From Bacillota bacterium (GTDB taxonomy: Bacteria > Bacillota > Clostridia > Acetivibrionales > DSM-1351), in NCBI GenBank assembly GCA_023436485.1, contig JAEZIU010000244.1, positions 1-15,546 of the forward strand: a stretch of 15,546 bases of DNA. The letters run 5' to 3'. Within the stretch, counting starts at the first letter, position 1. Every line of letters starts with the position of its first letter. The position numbers and the translations under genes were made by a program. Shown here one piece after another: positions 1 through 7,954 of this stretch. The notes below the pieces were generated by a model. It was not told where the DNA came from, did no database searches, and saw only the letters and a list, made by a program, of their open reading frames with translations.

Positions 1-2639
1 GCTATGAGGCATTTACAAATTATCCGGCAAGGGTTAATTGGAATTGTGTTGATAGCCTCGTATTTGTATCAGAAACAATACGGCGATATGCAATTAACAC
101 TTTCGGAATAGATGAAAAAATTACTACAGTAATACCAAACGGGGTAGACTTATCACAGTTCAACTTTGAAAATAGAAGCTCAGGCTTTAATGTTGCCTAC
201 GCAGGATATATTAATTACAAAAAGGGGCCAATGCTGCTTTTGCAAGTCTTTAAAGCACTACATGATTATGATAGCCGATATAATTTTTACATCGCAGGTC
301 AGTTTCAAGATCCTAGGTACTCATTGTATTTCAAACAAATGGTAGCTGAACTGGGGTTGGAAAATGACTATTACTTTGATGGCTGGCAAAAGAATTTGGA
401 TAAATGGTTGGAGGATAAAAACTATGTAGTATGCACCAGCGTATTGGAATCTCAGAATATGAGTGTAATGCAGGCAATGGCTAAAGGTATTAAGCCGGTT
501 ATACATAATTTTGTAGGGGCAGCAGAAATTTATTCTCACAAATATTTGTGGAATACGGTTAATGAGGCTGCCTTGAAGATTACAGATAATGAATACAATT
601 CTGCTGAATACAGAAATTTTGTTAATGATAATTATTCACTGGATACGCAGCTCAAATCAATACTGACATTGTTAGAAGATACTTTGGACAAAAATAAGCA
701 TATTACAGGCTTTGATTATAAGAATTATTGGAACAAAAGGCTGAATTCAAAATTCGATATTGAAGGTGTAGGGTTTATAGGCTTAGGTGAGCTATACAAC
801 CAATTTCTTTACAAGAGCAGAATTGATTTGCTGGATGCAGTATTAAAAAAATTGTTTGATAATATGGACAGTAAAAGAGTTTTGGAACTAGGCCCCGTAA
901 CGGGTATTTTCACAAAAATTTTTTATACAAATAAAGTTTACGGATATGAGGCTGTGGACATTTCAGATAAATCAGTCTCGGAATTGAGTAAAGCATACCC
1001 GGGATATATATTCAAAAATGGTGATATTAGCGATGAAACCTACTATAGCGGAAAATATGATTTAATATTTGCTGGCGATGTACTGCTGCATTTAACAGAT
1101 GAAACCCGGTATAAAAAAGTATTGGAAAATATCTCAACTCATCTGGACACTAACGGATTTTGCATAGTATTTGACCCAATAAGTGTTTTACAGGTAAAAA
1201 GTAAATCACGCCATATGGTAATAAGAGATAGGGAGTATGTAGAAAATATTTTGGAAGCTTACGGTTTGGAATTAATGGAAATGCTTCCGGTTTCGTACTT
1301 CATGAACTACCCATTTGACAAGGAATTGGTGGGAAAAACCGGAGAAGCTGCTATGCAATTGTTTAGTACCCTTCCTGAAATATTCAGGGACAGTGAATTG
1401 AGTAATCATGAGAAAAATATTATAGGGGAGTACTTAATGCTAAAAGATAGACAGCTCACATGTAACAAGAACATGGGGCTGACAGAAAAGGTTCTTATTA
1501 TAAAAAAGAATACAAACCCTTGCAAAATAACTATTAAGCTACATGACATTTATGATACGGACAGTATTAGTGAACAAATTGCCCTGATTGAAATGCAAAT
1601 AAAACAAAATCAAAAATTATGGCATAAATTTTCAGGGAAAGCGGATATTCTTAGTCTTCTTGAAAAGGATGATAATCCCACCTTTGAATATATAAATGAC
1701 AAGATGAATGAGTTTATCTCCTATGAAACAAATGATTTTGATACTTTTGATTTTACTACTGCCCAAGTAATCATAGGTAAAAGAGAGAAATATCACAGAT
1801 ATGAATTGATAGAATTTGTCTTAAATAACAGTCAGAATAAAAAGTTAGTAATAAATAATATCTGGTATGACTTGTACAACAAAGTGTATATACTTCCCAA
1901 GCAGATAAAAAACAGCAAAAACTATCATGAAATTCTGTCAATAACAAGTGATATTTTAAAAAAAGACGCCGTATATAAGAACAATATTTCAGGCTTTATA
2001 CCAGACCCGGAAATTAAGGCAGAGGTAGAACAGAATTATCTGGCCTATATGTGGGAAAGAGGAATACCGGCTTCACAATTTCTTCCCTTGAATGTGTATC
2101 TGAAAATTGCCGAGAGATATACCTTTGCTTCCGGCTTCATGAATAATGAAAGCAGAGTTTTAGAAGCCCCGTGTGGCTTTGGTTATGGCGCTGCATATTT
2201 GTCAAAGGTGTGCAATAGTGTAGAGGCAATAGATATTGCAGAGGATAATATAAGATTTGCAAAACAGGCCTACGGACAGTCAAATATACATTGGAATAGG
2301 GGGGATGTTACCTGCCTACCCTATCGTACCGGAGAATTTGATGTATATGTTTCATTTGAAATATTTGAACATCTTCCCGTTGATATGACAGTTAAGCACG
2401 TAGAAGAAGCATACAGAGTTTTGAAAAAACCGGGGAAATTCATTATATCTACACCAAACAAGGCAATGAGAAGAAATGTTCATAATCCTTTTCACATAAA
2501 AGAGTATGAATTTGAAGAATTCAGTGCAATCCTCAGCAAAGTATTTGATTCTGTTGATTTTTATTCTGTAGAGAATTATAAGGTAGAAAAGGGAATAAAG
2601 AAAACTGCATATAACATGGTAGCAGTCTGTGAAAAATAA
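1..2639 (+). CDS. Multidomain glycosyltransferase (GT4-like) / SAM-methyltransferase x2, 5' partial
   Basis: The frame is open from position 3 to TAA at 2637-2639, about 878 visible residues, so the gene starts before the window; the ATG at 231 is internal. The first part is the C-terminal half of a GT4 (GT-B) glycosyltransferase: IPNGVD at nt 132-149, then an EX7E-like stretch (E at nt 447, 'LESQNMSVMQAMAKG', followed by a GAAE) that in this family binds the sugar nucleotide. A first Rossmann methyltransferase-like domain spans about nt 870-1180, with motif I VLELGPVTG at 879 and an acidic motif II (YEAVDIS). About nt 1430-2090 I do not recognise. A second, type-11/25-like methyltransferase covers about 2150-2480, with VLEAPCGFGYG at 2157, an EAIDIA acidic strand, and EIFEHLP before the typical RVLKKPG. 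The likely role is modifying a cell-surface or secondary glycan in the cytoplasm; the substrate is unknown. No signal peptide or membrane segment is visible. Confidence 0.85.
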   Translation, partial: YEAFTNYPARVNWNCVDSLVFVSETIRRYAINTFGIDEKITTVIPNGVDLSQFNFENRSSGFNVAYAGYINYKKGPMLLLQVFKALHDYDSRYNFYIAGQFQDPRYSLYFKQMVAELGLENDYYFDGWQKNLDKWLEDKNYVVCTSVLESQNMSVMQAMAKGIKPVIHNFVGAAEIYSHKYLWNTVNEAALKITDNEYNSAEYRNFVNDNYSLDTQLKSILTLLEDTLDKNKHITGFDYKNYWNKRLNSKFDIEGVGFIGLGELYNQFLYKSRIDLLDAVLKKLFDNMDSKRVLELGPVTGIFTKIFYTNKVYGYEAVDISDKSVSELSKAYPGYIFKNGDISDETYYSGKYDLIFAGDVLLHLTDETRYKKVLENISTHLDTNGFCIVFDPISVLQVKSKSRHMVIRDREYVENILEAYGLELMEMLPVSYFMNYPFDKELVGKTGEAAMQLFSTLPEIFRDSELSNHEKNIIGEYLMLKDRQLTCNKNMGLTEKVLIIKKNTNPCKITIKLHDIYDTDSISEQIALIEMQIKQNQKLWHKFSGKADILSLLEKDDNPTFEYINDKMNEFISYETNDFDTFDFTTAQVIIGKREKYHRYELIEFVLNNSQNKKLVINNIWYDLYNKVYILPKQIKNSKNYHEILSITSDILKKDAVYKNNISGFIPDPEIKAEVEQNYLAYMWERGIPASQFLPLNVYLKIAERYTFASGFMNNESRVLEAPCGFGYGAAYLSKVCNSVEAIDIAEDNIRFAKQAYGQSNIHWNRGDVTCLPYRTGEFDVYVSFEIFEHLPVDMTVKHVEEAYRVLKKPGKFIISTPNKAMRRNVHNPFHIKEYEFEEFSAILSKVFDSVDFYSVENYKVEKGIKKTAYNMVAVCEK

Positions 2640-2642
2640 GGA

Positions 2643-2950
2643 GGGGGTTGTTGCAAAACAGAAAGTTTTTCTGCTTAACACGGTACTCCCGTATAAAATT
2701 ATATCAATTATTGCTTCCAAGATATTTGCAAGAGTTTCTAGCGGCTCATCTTTGGATATTTTACCGTCGCTCACATTCATCGTCCATGATTCATTGTGTC
2801 GCTAAAAATCACATCGTGTAATTTTTTCGGTAAAATATCCATATTCGCCGGTAAACATCTGCAAATATCTTTAACCAAGCTTTCATTGATACAATTTATA
2901 CTCTAAGTACGGGTTAAGAAAGAAAAGAACTAATTTTTCAACAACCCCTT
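2643..2950. repeat. Imperfect foldback / MITE-like inverted repeat element
   Basis: This gene-free stretch between two convergent genes is nearly one long inverted repeat. The outer ends are GGGGTTGTTG (2644-2653) and its complement CAACAACCCC (2939-2948). Moving inward, matching pairs are CTTAAC (2674-2679) with GTTAAG (2913-2918), AAGATATTTGCA (2719-2730) with TGCAAATATCTT (2860-2871), and GGATATTTTACCG (2754-2766) with CGGTAAAATATCC (2828-2840). The loop is about 60 nt. I see no convincing target-site duplication and no transposase. Its architecture (about 308 bp, terminal inverted repeats, no full-length ORF) suggests a non-autonomous element mobilised in trans, or a decayed insertion sequence. 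It may also end transcription from both sides, since neither neighbour has another obvious terminator. Confidence 0.65.
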
Positions 2951-2971
2951 GTATAATATGAAAAACTTGTT

Positions 2972-3742
2972 TTATTTTATAGACTTTTTAAGTTCGCTGA
3001 CATAATCGTGTAAAGGTGCTGCAGCATCATTACCGTATTGTTCGATGATTTTTACAATAGCACTTCCAACAATAATTCCGTCAGCATATTTAGCGATCTC
3101 TGATGCCTGCTGAGGTGTGGATATACCAAAGCCAACAGCTACAGGGGTTTTGGTTGCAGACCTGACAGAGGATACAATTGACTGCAGGTCTGTTTTTATT
3201 TCATTGCGTACTCCTGTAACTCCCTTTGAAGATACACAGTAGACAAAGCCCTTTGCACAGGAAGCTAACTTGTTAATACGTTCCTCGGAGGTAGGTGCAA
3301 TTAACGATATGATAGCAACATTATATTTATCGCTAAAAGGCATCAGTTCGCCTTTTTCCTCAAATGGAATATCAGGAATTATAACTCCGTCAACACCATG
3401 CTCACTGCATTCCCTGAAAAAGTGGTCATAACCGTAAGTGAATACAGGATTAAGATAAGTTAGGAAAACAATTGGAACCTGAGTCTTTTGTCTTATTCTT
3501 TTAACTGTTTCAAAAACTTTATCCATAGTCGTTCCGTTGGCCAATGCCCTTATGTTTGCTCTTTGAATAACCTCACCTTCTGCAATGGGGTCTGAAAACG
3601 GAATACCTATCTCTATAAGGTCAGCACCCGCTTTGACCATTTCCAGAACAAATTCCTCGGTCTTTTCCAATGACGGATCACCCGCTGTAAGAAAGCCTAT
3701 AAATGCCTTACCATTTTTAAACGCATTATTGATTTTACTCAT
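2972..3742 (-). CDS. trpA: Tryptophan synthase alpha subunit
   Basis: 256 aa, normal family length. It cleaves indole-3-glycerol phosphate to glyceraldehyde-3-phosphate and indole, which passes through the tunnel to TrpB in the cytoplasmic alpha2beta2 complex. The TIM-barrel signature is clear: IEIGIPFSDPIAEG at residues 43-56, with Glu44 matching catalytic Glu49 of the Salmonella enzyme. The position of Salmonella Asp60 is Glu55 here, a conservative change. A glycine-rich phosphate loop (SSKGVTGVR) and VGFGIS/IVGSAIV near the C-terminus complete the barrel. Last gene of the trp operon. The ATG overlaps the end of trpB by 8 nt and is preceded by a GGGGGTGA ribosome binding site inside trpB, so translational coupling is likely. 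No separate hairpin terminator follows before the foldback repeat. Confidence 0.97.
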   Translation of the reverse strand: MSKINNAFKNGKAFIGFLTAGDPSLEKTEEFVLEMVKAGADLIEIGIPFSDPIAEGEVIQRANIRALANGTTMDKVFETVKRIRQKTQVPIVFLTYLNPVFTYGYDHFFRECSEHGVDGVIIPDIPFEEKGELMPFSDKYNVAIISLIAPTSEERINKLASCAKGFVYCVSSKGVTGVRNEIKTDLQSIVSSVRSATKTPVAVGFGISTPQQASEIAKYADGIIVGSAIVKIIEQYGNDAAAPLHDYVSELKKSIK

Positions 3743-4919
3743 CTATATTCACCCCCATATATTTTGCAATAGCGGCAACATCCTTGTCTCCTCTTCCTGA
3801 CAGGCAAATGACTATTATTTTGTCTTTTCCCATTTTAGGTGCAATTTTCATTGCATGAGCAACTGCATGGGAACTTTCAATTGCCGGAATGATACCTTCT
3901 GTTCGGGATAGATATTGAAAGGCTGCAACCGCCTCGTCATCCGTAACCGGAACATACTTGGCACGGTTTGTGTCATGCAGGGAAGCATGTTCGGGGCCTA
4001 TACCGGGATAATCCAGTCCTGCCGAGATAGAGTATACAGGAGCAATTTGCCCATATTCATCCTGACAGAAATACGATTTCATGCCGTGGAATATTCCAAG
4101 CTGTCCTTTTGCTATGGTAGCTGCGTGTAATTCAGTGTCTACACCTTTCCCGGCAGCTTCACACCCTATCAGTTCAACGGATTTGTCCCCGATAAAGTCG
4201 TAAAAAAGTCCCATAGCATTACTGCCGCCGCCAACGCAAGCCATTGCAACATCCGGAAGCCTGCCTTCTTTTTCTAGCATTTGTTCTCTTACTTCCTTAC
4301 CGATAACACTCTGATAATCTCTCACAATCATTGGGAATGGGTGAGGCCCCATAACTGAACCCAGTACATAAGCGGTATCTTCCATTCTTGTAGCCCATTC
4401 ACGAAAAGTCTCATTAACTGCATCTTTCAGAGTTTGTGTTCCGCTTGTAACAGGGTGAACTTTTGCACCCAAAAGCTCCATTCTGAAAACATTTAGAGCC
4501 TGACGCTTAGTATCCTCCAAGCCCATGAAAATTTCACAATCCAGGCCCATAAGTGCCGCAGCGGTTGCAGTAGCCACACCGTGTTGTCCCGCACCTGTCT
4601 CGGCAATTACACGCTTTTTGCCCATTTTCTTTGCCAGAAGTACCTGACCAAGGACATTGTTTATCTTATGTGAGCCTGTATGATTAAGGTCTTCACGCTT
4701 TAGATATATTTTTGCGCCACCCAAATCCTCTGTCATTTTTTTTGCGAAATAGAGAAGGGAGGGCCTTCCGGCGTATTCTTTCAATAAGGTATCAAGCTCC
4801 CTGTTGAAGTCAAAATCGTTTTTATAGTAGTTATAACTCTCCTCAAGTTCATTAATGGTATTCATTAATATTTCAGGGACATATTGTCCACCGTGCTTTC
4901 CATATCTGCCTTTTAGCAT
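3735..4919 (-). CDS. trpB: Tryptophan synthase beta subunit
   Basis: 394 aa, typical for the TrpB1 class. It is the PLP enzyme that condenses indole with L-serine to give L-tryptophan. Visible motifs are KREDLNHTGSHKINN (residues 74-88) with the PLP Schiff-base Lys85, AETGAGQHG with catalytic Glu107, the PLP phosphate-binding GGGSNAMG, and the C-terminal CLSGRGDKD. The N-terminal RYGKHGGQYVPE is also characteristic of the class that pairs with TrpA. The gene begins at the base directly after the trpF stop (TAA then ATG). AAGGAG inside the trpF end serves as ribosome binding site at about 10 nt. It overlaps trpA by 8 nt. Confidence 0.98.
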   Translation of the reverse strand: MLKGRYGKHGGQYVPEILMNTINELEESYNYYKNDFDFNRELDTLLKEYAGRPSLLYFAKKMTEDLGGAKIYLKREDLNHTGSHKINNVLGQVLLAKKMGKKRVIAETGAGQHGVATATAAALMGLDCEIFMGLEDTKRQALNVFRMELLGAKVHPVTSGTQTLKDAVNETFREWATRMEDTAYVLGSVMGPHPFPMIVRDYQSVIGKEVREQMLEKEGRLPDVAMACVGGGSNAMGLFYDFIGDKSVELIGCEAAGKGVDTELHAATIAKGQLGIFHGMKSYFCQDEYGQIAPVYSISAGLDYPGIGPEHASLHDTNRAKYVPVTDDEAVAAFQYLSRTEGIIPAIESSHAVAHAMKIAPKMGKDKIIVICLSGRGDKDVAAIAKYMGVNIDE

Positions 4920-5537
4920 TTACTTCACACTCCTTACCAAATTTACAATATTTAAAATTTTATTTCTGTCCTTAAAAGAATCTGTTTCCACACCGCTACT
5001 GACATCCAGACAGTAGGGCCTTATATTTTTTATTGCTGTCTCTGCATTATCTATTGATATCCCTCCCGCCAAAAAGAAAGGTCTGGCTGTATCTGAAATC
5101 AGTCCCCAGTCAAATGCTTTGCCTGTTCCTCCGTAGCCATTGCCGGAGTAGGTATCCAGAAGCAAATAGTCACAGGGAAGGGAGCAGGCTGATTTTACGG
5201 ATTCATTGTCCTTAACTCTTACAGCCTTTATAATTGGATTTTCAGTTTTCTGTCGTAGAGATTCTATATATTCAACATTCTCATCTCCGTGTAGTTGAAT
5301 AATGTCAATAACACCCTTTTTACATAGTGAGGTTATCTTATCTATATCCTCATTTACAAAAACTCCCACAACAGTAATCCTTGAATCCAGAAGCTTTCTA
5401 AGCTGTTCTGCAGTTTCAGCAGTTATCTGTCTTTTGCTTTTTGCAAAAATAAAACCTATATAGTCCGGTAGAGCTTCGTTTACATATTCTATATCTTGGG
5501 GCCTTGTCAGACCGCAGATTTTTATTTTTATAGACAT
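4920..5537 (-). CDS. trpF: Phosphoribosylanthranilate isomerase
   Basis: 205 aa, standard for a monofunctional TrpF. It catalyses the Amadori rearrangement of N-(5-phosphoribosyl)anthranilate to CdRP. KICGLTRPQD carries the catalytic Cys8, and LLLDTYSGNGYGGTGKAFDW carries the catalytic Asp128 plus the phosphate-binding glycines. FFLAGGIS and DVSSGVE supply the second half of the phosphate site of the barrel. It is separate from trpC, unlike the enterobacterial trpC-trpF fusion. A GGAGGG ribosome binding site lies 6 nt before the ATG in the 24-nt gap from trpC; trpB starts immediately after its stop. Confidence 0.97.
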   Translation of the reverse strand: MSIKIKICGLTRPQDIEYVNEALPDYIGFIFAKSKRQITAETAEQLRKLLDSRITVVGVFVNEDIDKITSLCKKGVIDIIQLHGDENVEYIESLRQKTENPIIKAVRVKDNESVKSACSLPCDYLLLDTYSGNGYGGTGKAFDWGLISDTARPFFLAGGISIDNAETAIKNIRPYCLDVSSGVETDSFKDRNKILNIVNLVRSVK

Positions 5538-5561
5538 AAGAGCCCTCCAATGGGAAATGTA

Positions 5562-6353
5562 CTAGTTTTGTGCAGAACCCCGCAACTTTGCCAGTTCTGC
5601 CCTTGTATCACCGCTTTTCATAAGGGTTTCACCAATGAGAACGGCATTTACCCCTACTTTTCGGAGTACCGAAATATCCTGAGCATTGCGTATGCCGCTT
5701 TCCGATACAAAACTTATATCAAGGGGTACAAGTTTTCTAAGGCGTACACTGTTTGTTATATCAACCTCAAAGGTTTTCAAATTCCTGTTATTTACGCCAA
5801 TTATCCTGCTACCTGCTTCAATTGCACTTTTAACTTCATTTTCATCATGGGCTTCCACAAGACAGGACAGTCCAAGGCTATCCGCAATCTTTATATATTC
5901 TTTCAAAGTATCAGTATCCAGCAAGGCACATATCAGCAAAACGCAATCTGCGCCGATTAATGCAGCTTCATAAATCTGATACGGGTCAATGGTAAAATCT
6001 TTTCTAAGAACTGGAATACTTACTGTGCTTTTAACGTCTTTCAAATATTCGTCACTGCCGAGAAAAAATTCGGGTTCCGTCAAAACTGAGATTGCCCCGG
6101 CCCCGGCAGCTTCGTAATCTTTGGCTATATCAATATAAGGAAAATTCTCAGAAATAAGTCCTTTGGAAGGAGAAGCTTTTTTTATCTCACATATAAAAGT
6201 AAGCTCACCATTTTTTACTGCTTTTTCAAAAGCAAAAGGATTCTTATTTACCAATTTTAATGCCTCGGTTTTTACGAAATCAAAAGGCACTTGCTTTTTA
6301 AGCTTTTCAACACGTATTTTTGTACTATCAGCAATTTTATCCAATATCATCAT
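5562..6353 (-). CDS. trpC: Indole-3-glycerol phosphate synthase
   Basis: 263 aa. It closes the indole ring by decarboxylating CdRP to indole-3-glycerol phosphate. CEIKKASPSKG holds Glu56 and Lys58, matching E53 and K55 of E. coli. VLRKDFTIDPYQIYEA contains the general acid Lys118, and CLVEAHDENE contains Glu167. GVNNRNL, SESGI and VLIGETLM are the expected late barrel motifs. Two ATGs stand in tandem (6353 and 6350). The ribosome binding site AAGAGGTG lies only about 4 nt before the first after its GAGG and about 7 nt before the second, so the second ATG may be the main start; the proteins differ by one Met. trpD ends 12 nt upstream. Confidence 0.97.
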   Translation of the reverse strand: MMILDKIADSTKIRVEKLKKQVPFDFVKTEALKLVNKNPFAFEKAVKNGELTFICEIKKASPSKGLISENFPYIDIAKDYEAAGAGAISVLTEPEFFLGSDEYLKDVKSTVSIPVLRKDFTIDPYQIYEAALIGADCVLLICALLDTDTLKEYIKIADSLGLSCLVEAHDENEVKSAIEAGSRIIGVNNRNLKTFEVDITNSVRLRKLVPLDISFVSESGIRNAQDISVLRKVGVNAVLIGETLMKSGDTRAELAKLRGSAQN

Positions 6354-6365
6354 GTCACCTCTTGG

Positions 6366-7376
6366 TTAAAAGCTGTTTGACAGCTCTATAAATTTGTTTA
6401 GTTGAGCCTTTGCAGCACCGCTGTCAATAAGCTGTTCAGCCATTTTAACACAATCCCTGAGTGTAGTCTGGTTGTATGACATATAAAGGCATAGTGCCGA
6501 ATTAAGTACAACAATATCTCTCCTAGGCCCCTTACTGCCATTTAAAATATCCAGAGCTATTGAGGCATTTTCCTTTGGGTCACCACCAACCAATTCTTTT
6601 AACGAACACCTTGAAAAGCCCAATTGTTCGGGAGAAAGGAAGAAGCTGTTAATGCTGCCGTTGCTGACTTCGCAGATTGTGGTGGTGTCGCAGAGAGTTA
6701 CTTCATCCAGACCGTCATGACCGTGGACAACCATTGCACGCTTAACTCCCAGATTTAGCAGAACTCTGGCAAGAGGCTCCACGAGATTTTCATCATATAC
6801 TCCTAAAAGCTGCATATTTGCTCCTGCCGGATTTGCCAGAGGCCCCAATATATTAAAAATAGTCCTCACTGAAAGTTCCTTGCGGACGGGAGCAGCGTAC
6901 TTCATAGAAGCATGATAGGTTGGAGCAAACATAAAACACATTCCAATTTTTTGCAATATTTCTGCACTTTGCTCAGCGGATAATGTAATATTAATACCCA
7001 ATGCTTCAAGAAGGTCAGCACTGCCACATTTGCTGGAAACAGAACGTCCTCCGTGCTTTGCAACAGGTACGCCGCCTGATGATACAACAAAAGAGGAGAC
7101 TGTTGAGATATTGAAGGTGTTGGCCTCATCGCCGCCTGTACCAACGATATCCAGAACATCCTTTTCAGGGTGGATTCGCTTGCACTTTTGCCTCATAACA
7201 GTTGCACAGGCTGTTATTTCGTCAATGGTTTCGCCCTTCATTCTCATAGCTGTGAGGAATGAGCCTATCTGTGCAGTTGTAGCACGGCCCTCCATGATTT
7301 CCTCCATAACCTGTGTTGTTTTATCAAGATCCAAATCCTGCTTGTTGATTACCTGATAAATAGCTTCCTGGATCAA
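6366..7376 (-). CDS. trpD: Anthranilate phosphoribosyltransferase
   Basis: 336 aa, normal for TrpD. It transfers the phosphoribosyl group of PRPP to anthranilate. The PRPP/Mg signature GTGGDEANTFNIST covers residues 79-92, and KHGGRSVSSKCGSADLLEALG (107-127) is the anthranilate/PRPP loop. The RxxxG segment VRTIFNILGPLANPA follows later. The N-terminal helices (QIGSFLTAMRMKGET) are those of the dimer domain. The start is TTG (7374-7376), overlapping the trpG stop as TTGA. It matches the usual TrpD N-terminus and no better in-frame start is present. GGTGAGG just upstream, inside trpG, is the likely ribosome binding site, so expression probably depends on coupling to trpG. trpG is not fused to it. 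Confidence 0.97.
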   Translation of the reverse strand: MIQEAIYQVINKQDLDLDKTTQVMEEIMEGRATTAQIGSFLTAMRMKGETIDEITACATVMRQKCKRIHPEKDVLDIVGTGGDEANTFNISTVSSFVVSSGGVPVAKHGGRSVSSKCGSADLLEALGINITLSAEQSAEILQKIGMCFMFAPTYHASMKYAAPVRKELSVRTIFNILGPLANPAGANMQLLGVYDENLVEPLARVLLNLGVKRAMVVHGHDGLDEVTLCDTTTICEVSNGSINSFFLSPEQLGFSRCSLKELVGGDPKENASIALDILNGSKGPRRDIVVLNSALCLYMSYNQTTLRDCVKMAEQLIDSGAAKAQLNKFIELSNSF

Positions 7377-7954
7377 TTTGCCTCACCGCCTATTCTTAAA
7401 AAATTATCCAATATCTTTACACCATTGGGTGTTAAAACCGATTCCGGATGAAATTGAAGTCCATAAACGTTATATTCTCTGTGCTTGATGCCCATTACTT
7501 CACCGCCGTCATCCTCGCCTATGACCAATAGTTCATCGGGGAGAGTACTGCGTACTGCTGACAGAGAATGGTATCTGGCACCTTCAATAATGGGTGGTAA
7601 ACCTCTGAAAACAGCACTGCCGTTTGCAATGTGTATAAGACTTTTCTTACCATGCATCAATACCTTTGCATATGAAACGGTTGCTCCAAAAGCCTCACAT
7701 ATTGCCTGATGCCCAAGGCATACACCTAAAATCGGCGTTACTTTATGGAAGTGCTTTATTACTGCTTCGCATATACCTGCATCTGAGGGGCGACCGGGCC
7801 CGGGGGAAAGGATAATATGGGAAGGATTTAAAGCTTCTATTTCCTCGATGGTAATCTCATCATTTCTGACAACCCTTATGTCACTGTTTATAGTACCTAT
7901 AAGCTGATAAAGGTTATAAGAAAAGCTGTCATAGTTATCAATTAATAAAATCAT
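7373..7954 (-). CDS. trpG: Anthranilate synthase component II (glutamine amidotransferase)
   Basis: 193 aa class I glutamine amidotransferase. It supplies ammonia from glutamine to TrpE. The catalytic triad is visible: Cys79 in GVCLGHQAI, and His169 and Glu171 in QFHPES. The oxyanion strand SPGPGRPSDAG is at residues 50-60, and the N-terminal LLIDNYDSFSYNL is typical of the TrpG/PabA group. The sequence alone cannot exclude a shared role with a PabB partner elsewhere, as in Bacillus, but the operon position points to anthranilate synthase. The start overlaps the trpE stop by one base (TAATG), with a GGGGG-rich ribosome binding site inside trpE; its own stop overlaps the trpD start. Confidence 0.96.
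   Translation of the reverse strand: MILLIDNYDSFSYNLYQLIGTINSDIRVVRNDEITIEEIEALNPSHIILSPGPGRPSDAGICEAVIKHFHKVTPILGVCLGHQAICEAFGATVSYAKVLMHGKKSLIHIANGSAVFRGLPPIIEGARYHSLSAVRSTLPDELLVIGEDDGGEVMGIKHREYNVYGLQFHPESVLTPNGVKILDNFLRIGGEAN

Noticed and set aside
2352..2780. Minus-strand reading frame of 142 codons across the end of the first gene and the foldback element
   Set aside because: Most of it is antisense to the glycosyltransferase-methyltransferase gene and no ribosome binding site is convincing. The first 45 residues inside the repeat look somewhat protein-like and might be a decayed transposase end, but I cannot show this.
7030..7356. Plus-strand frame of 108 codons within trpD
   Set aside because: Fully antisense to an intact conserved gene; a shadow frame.
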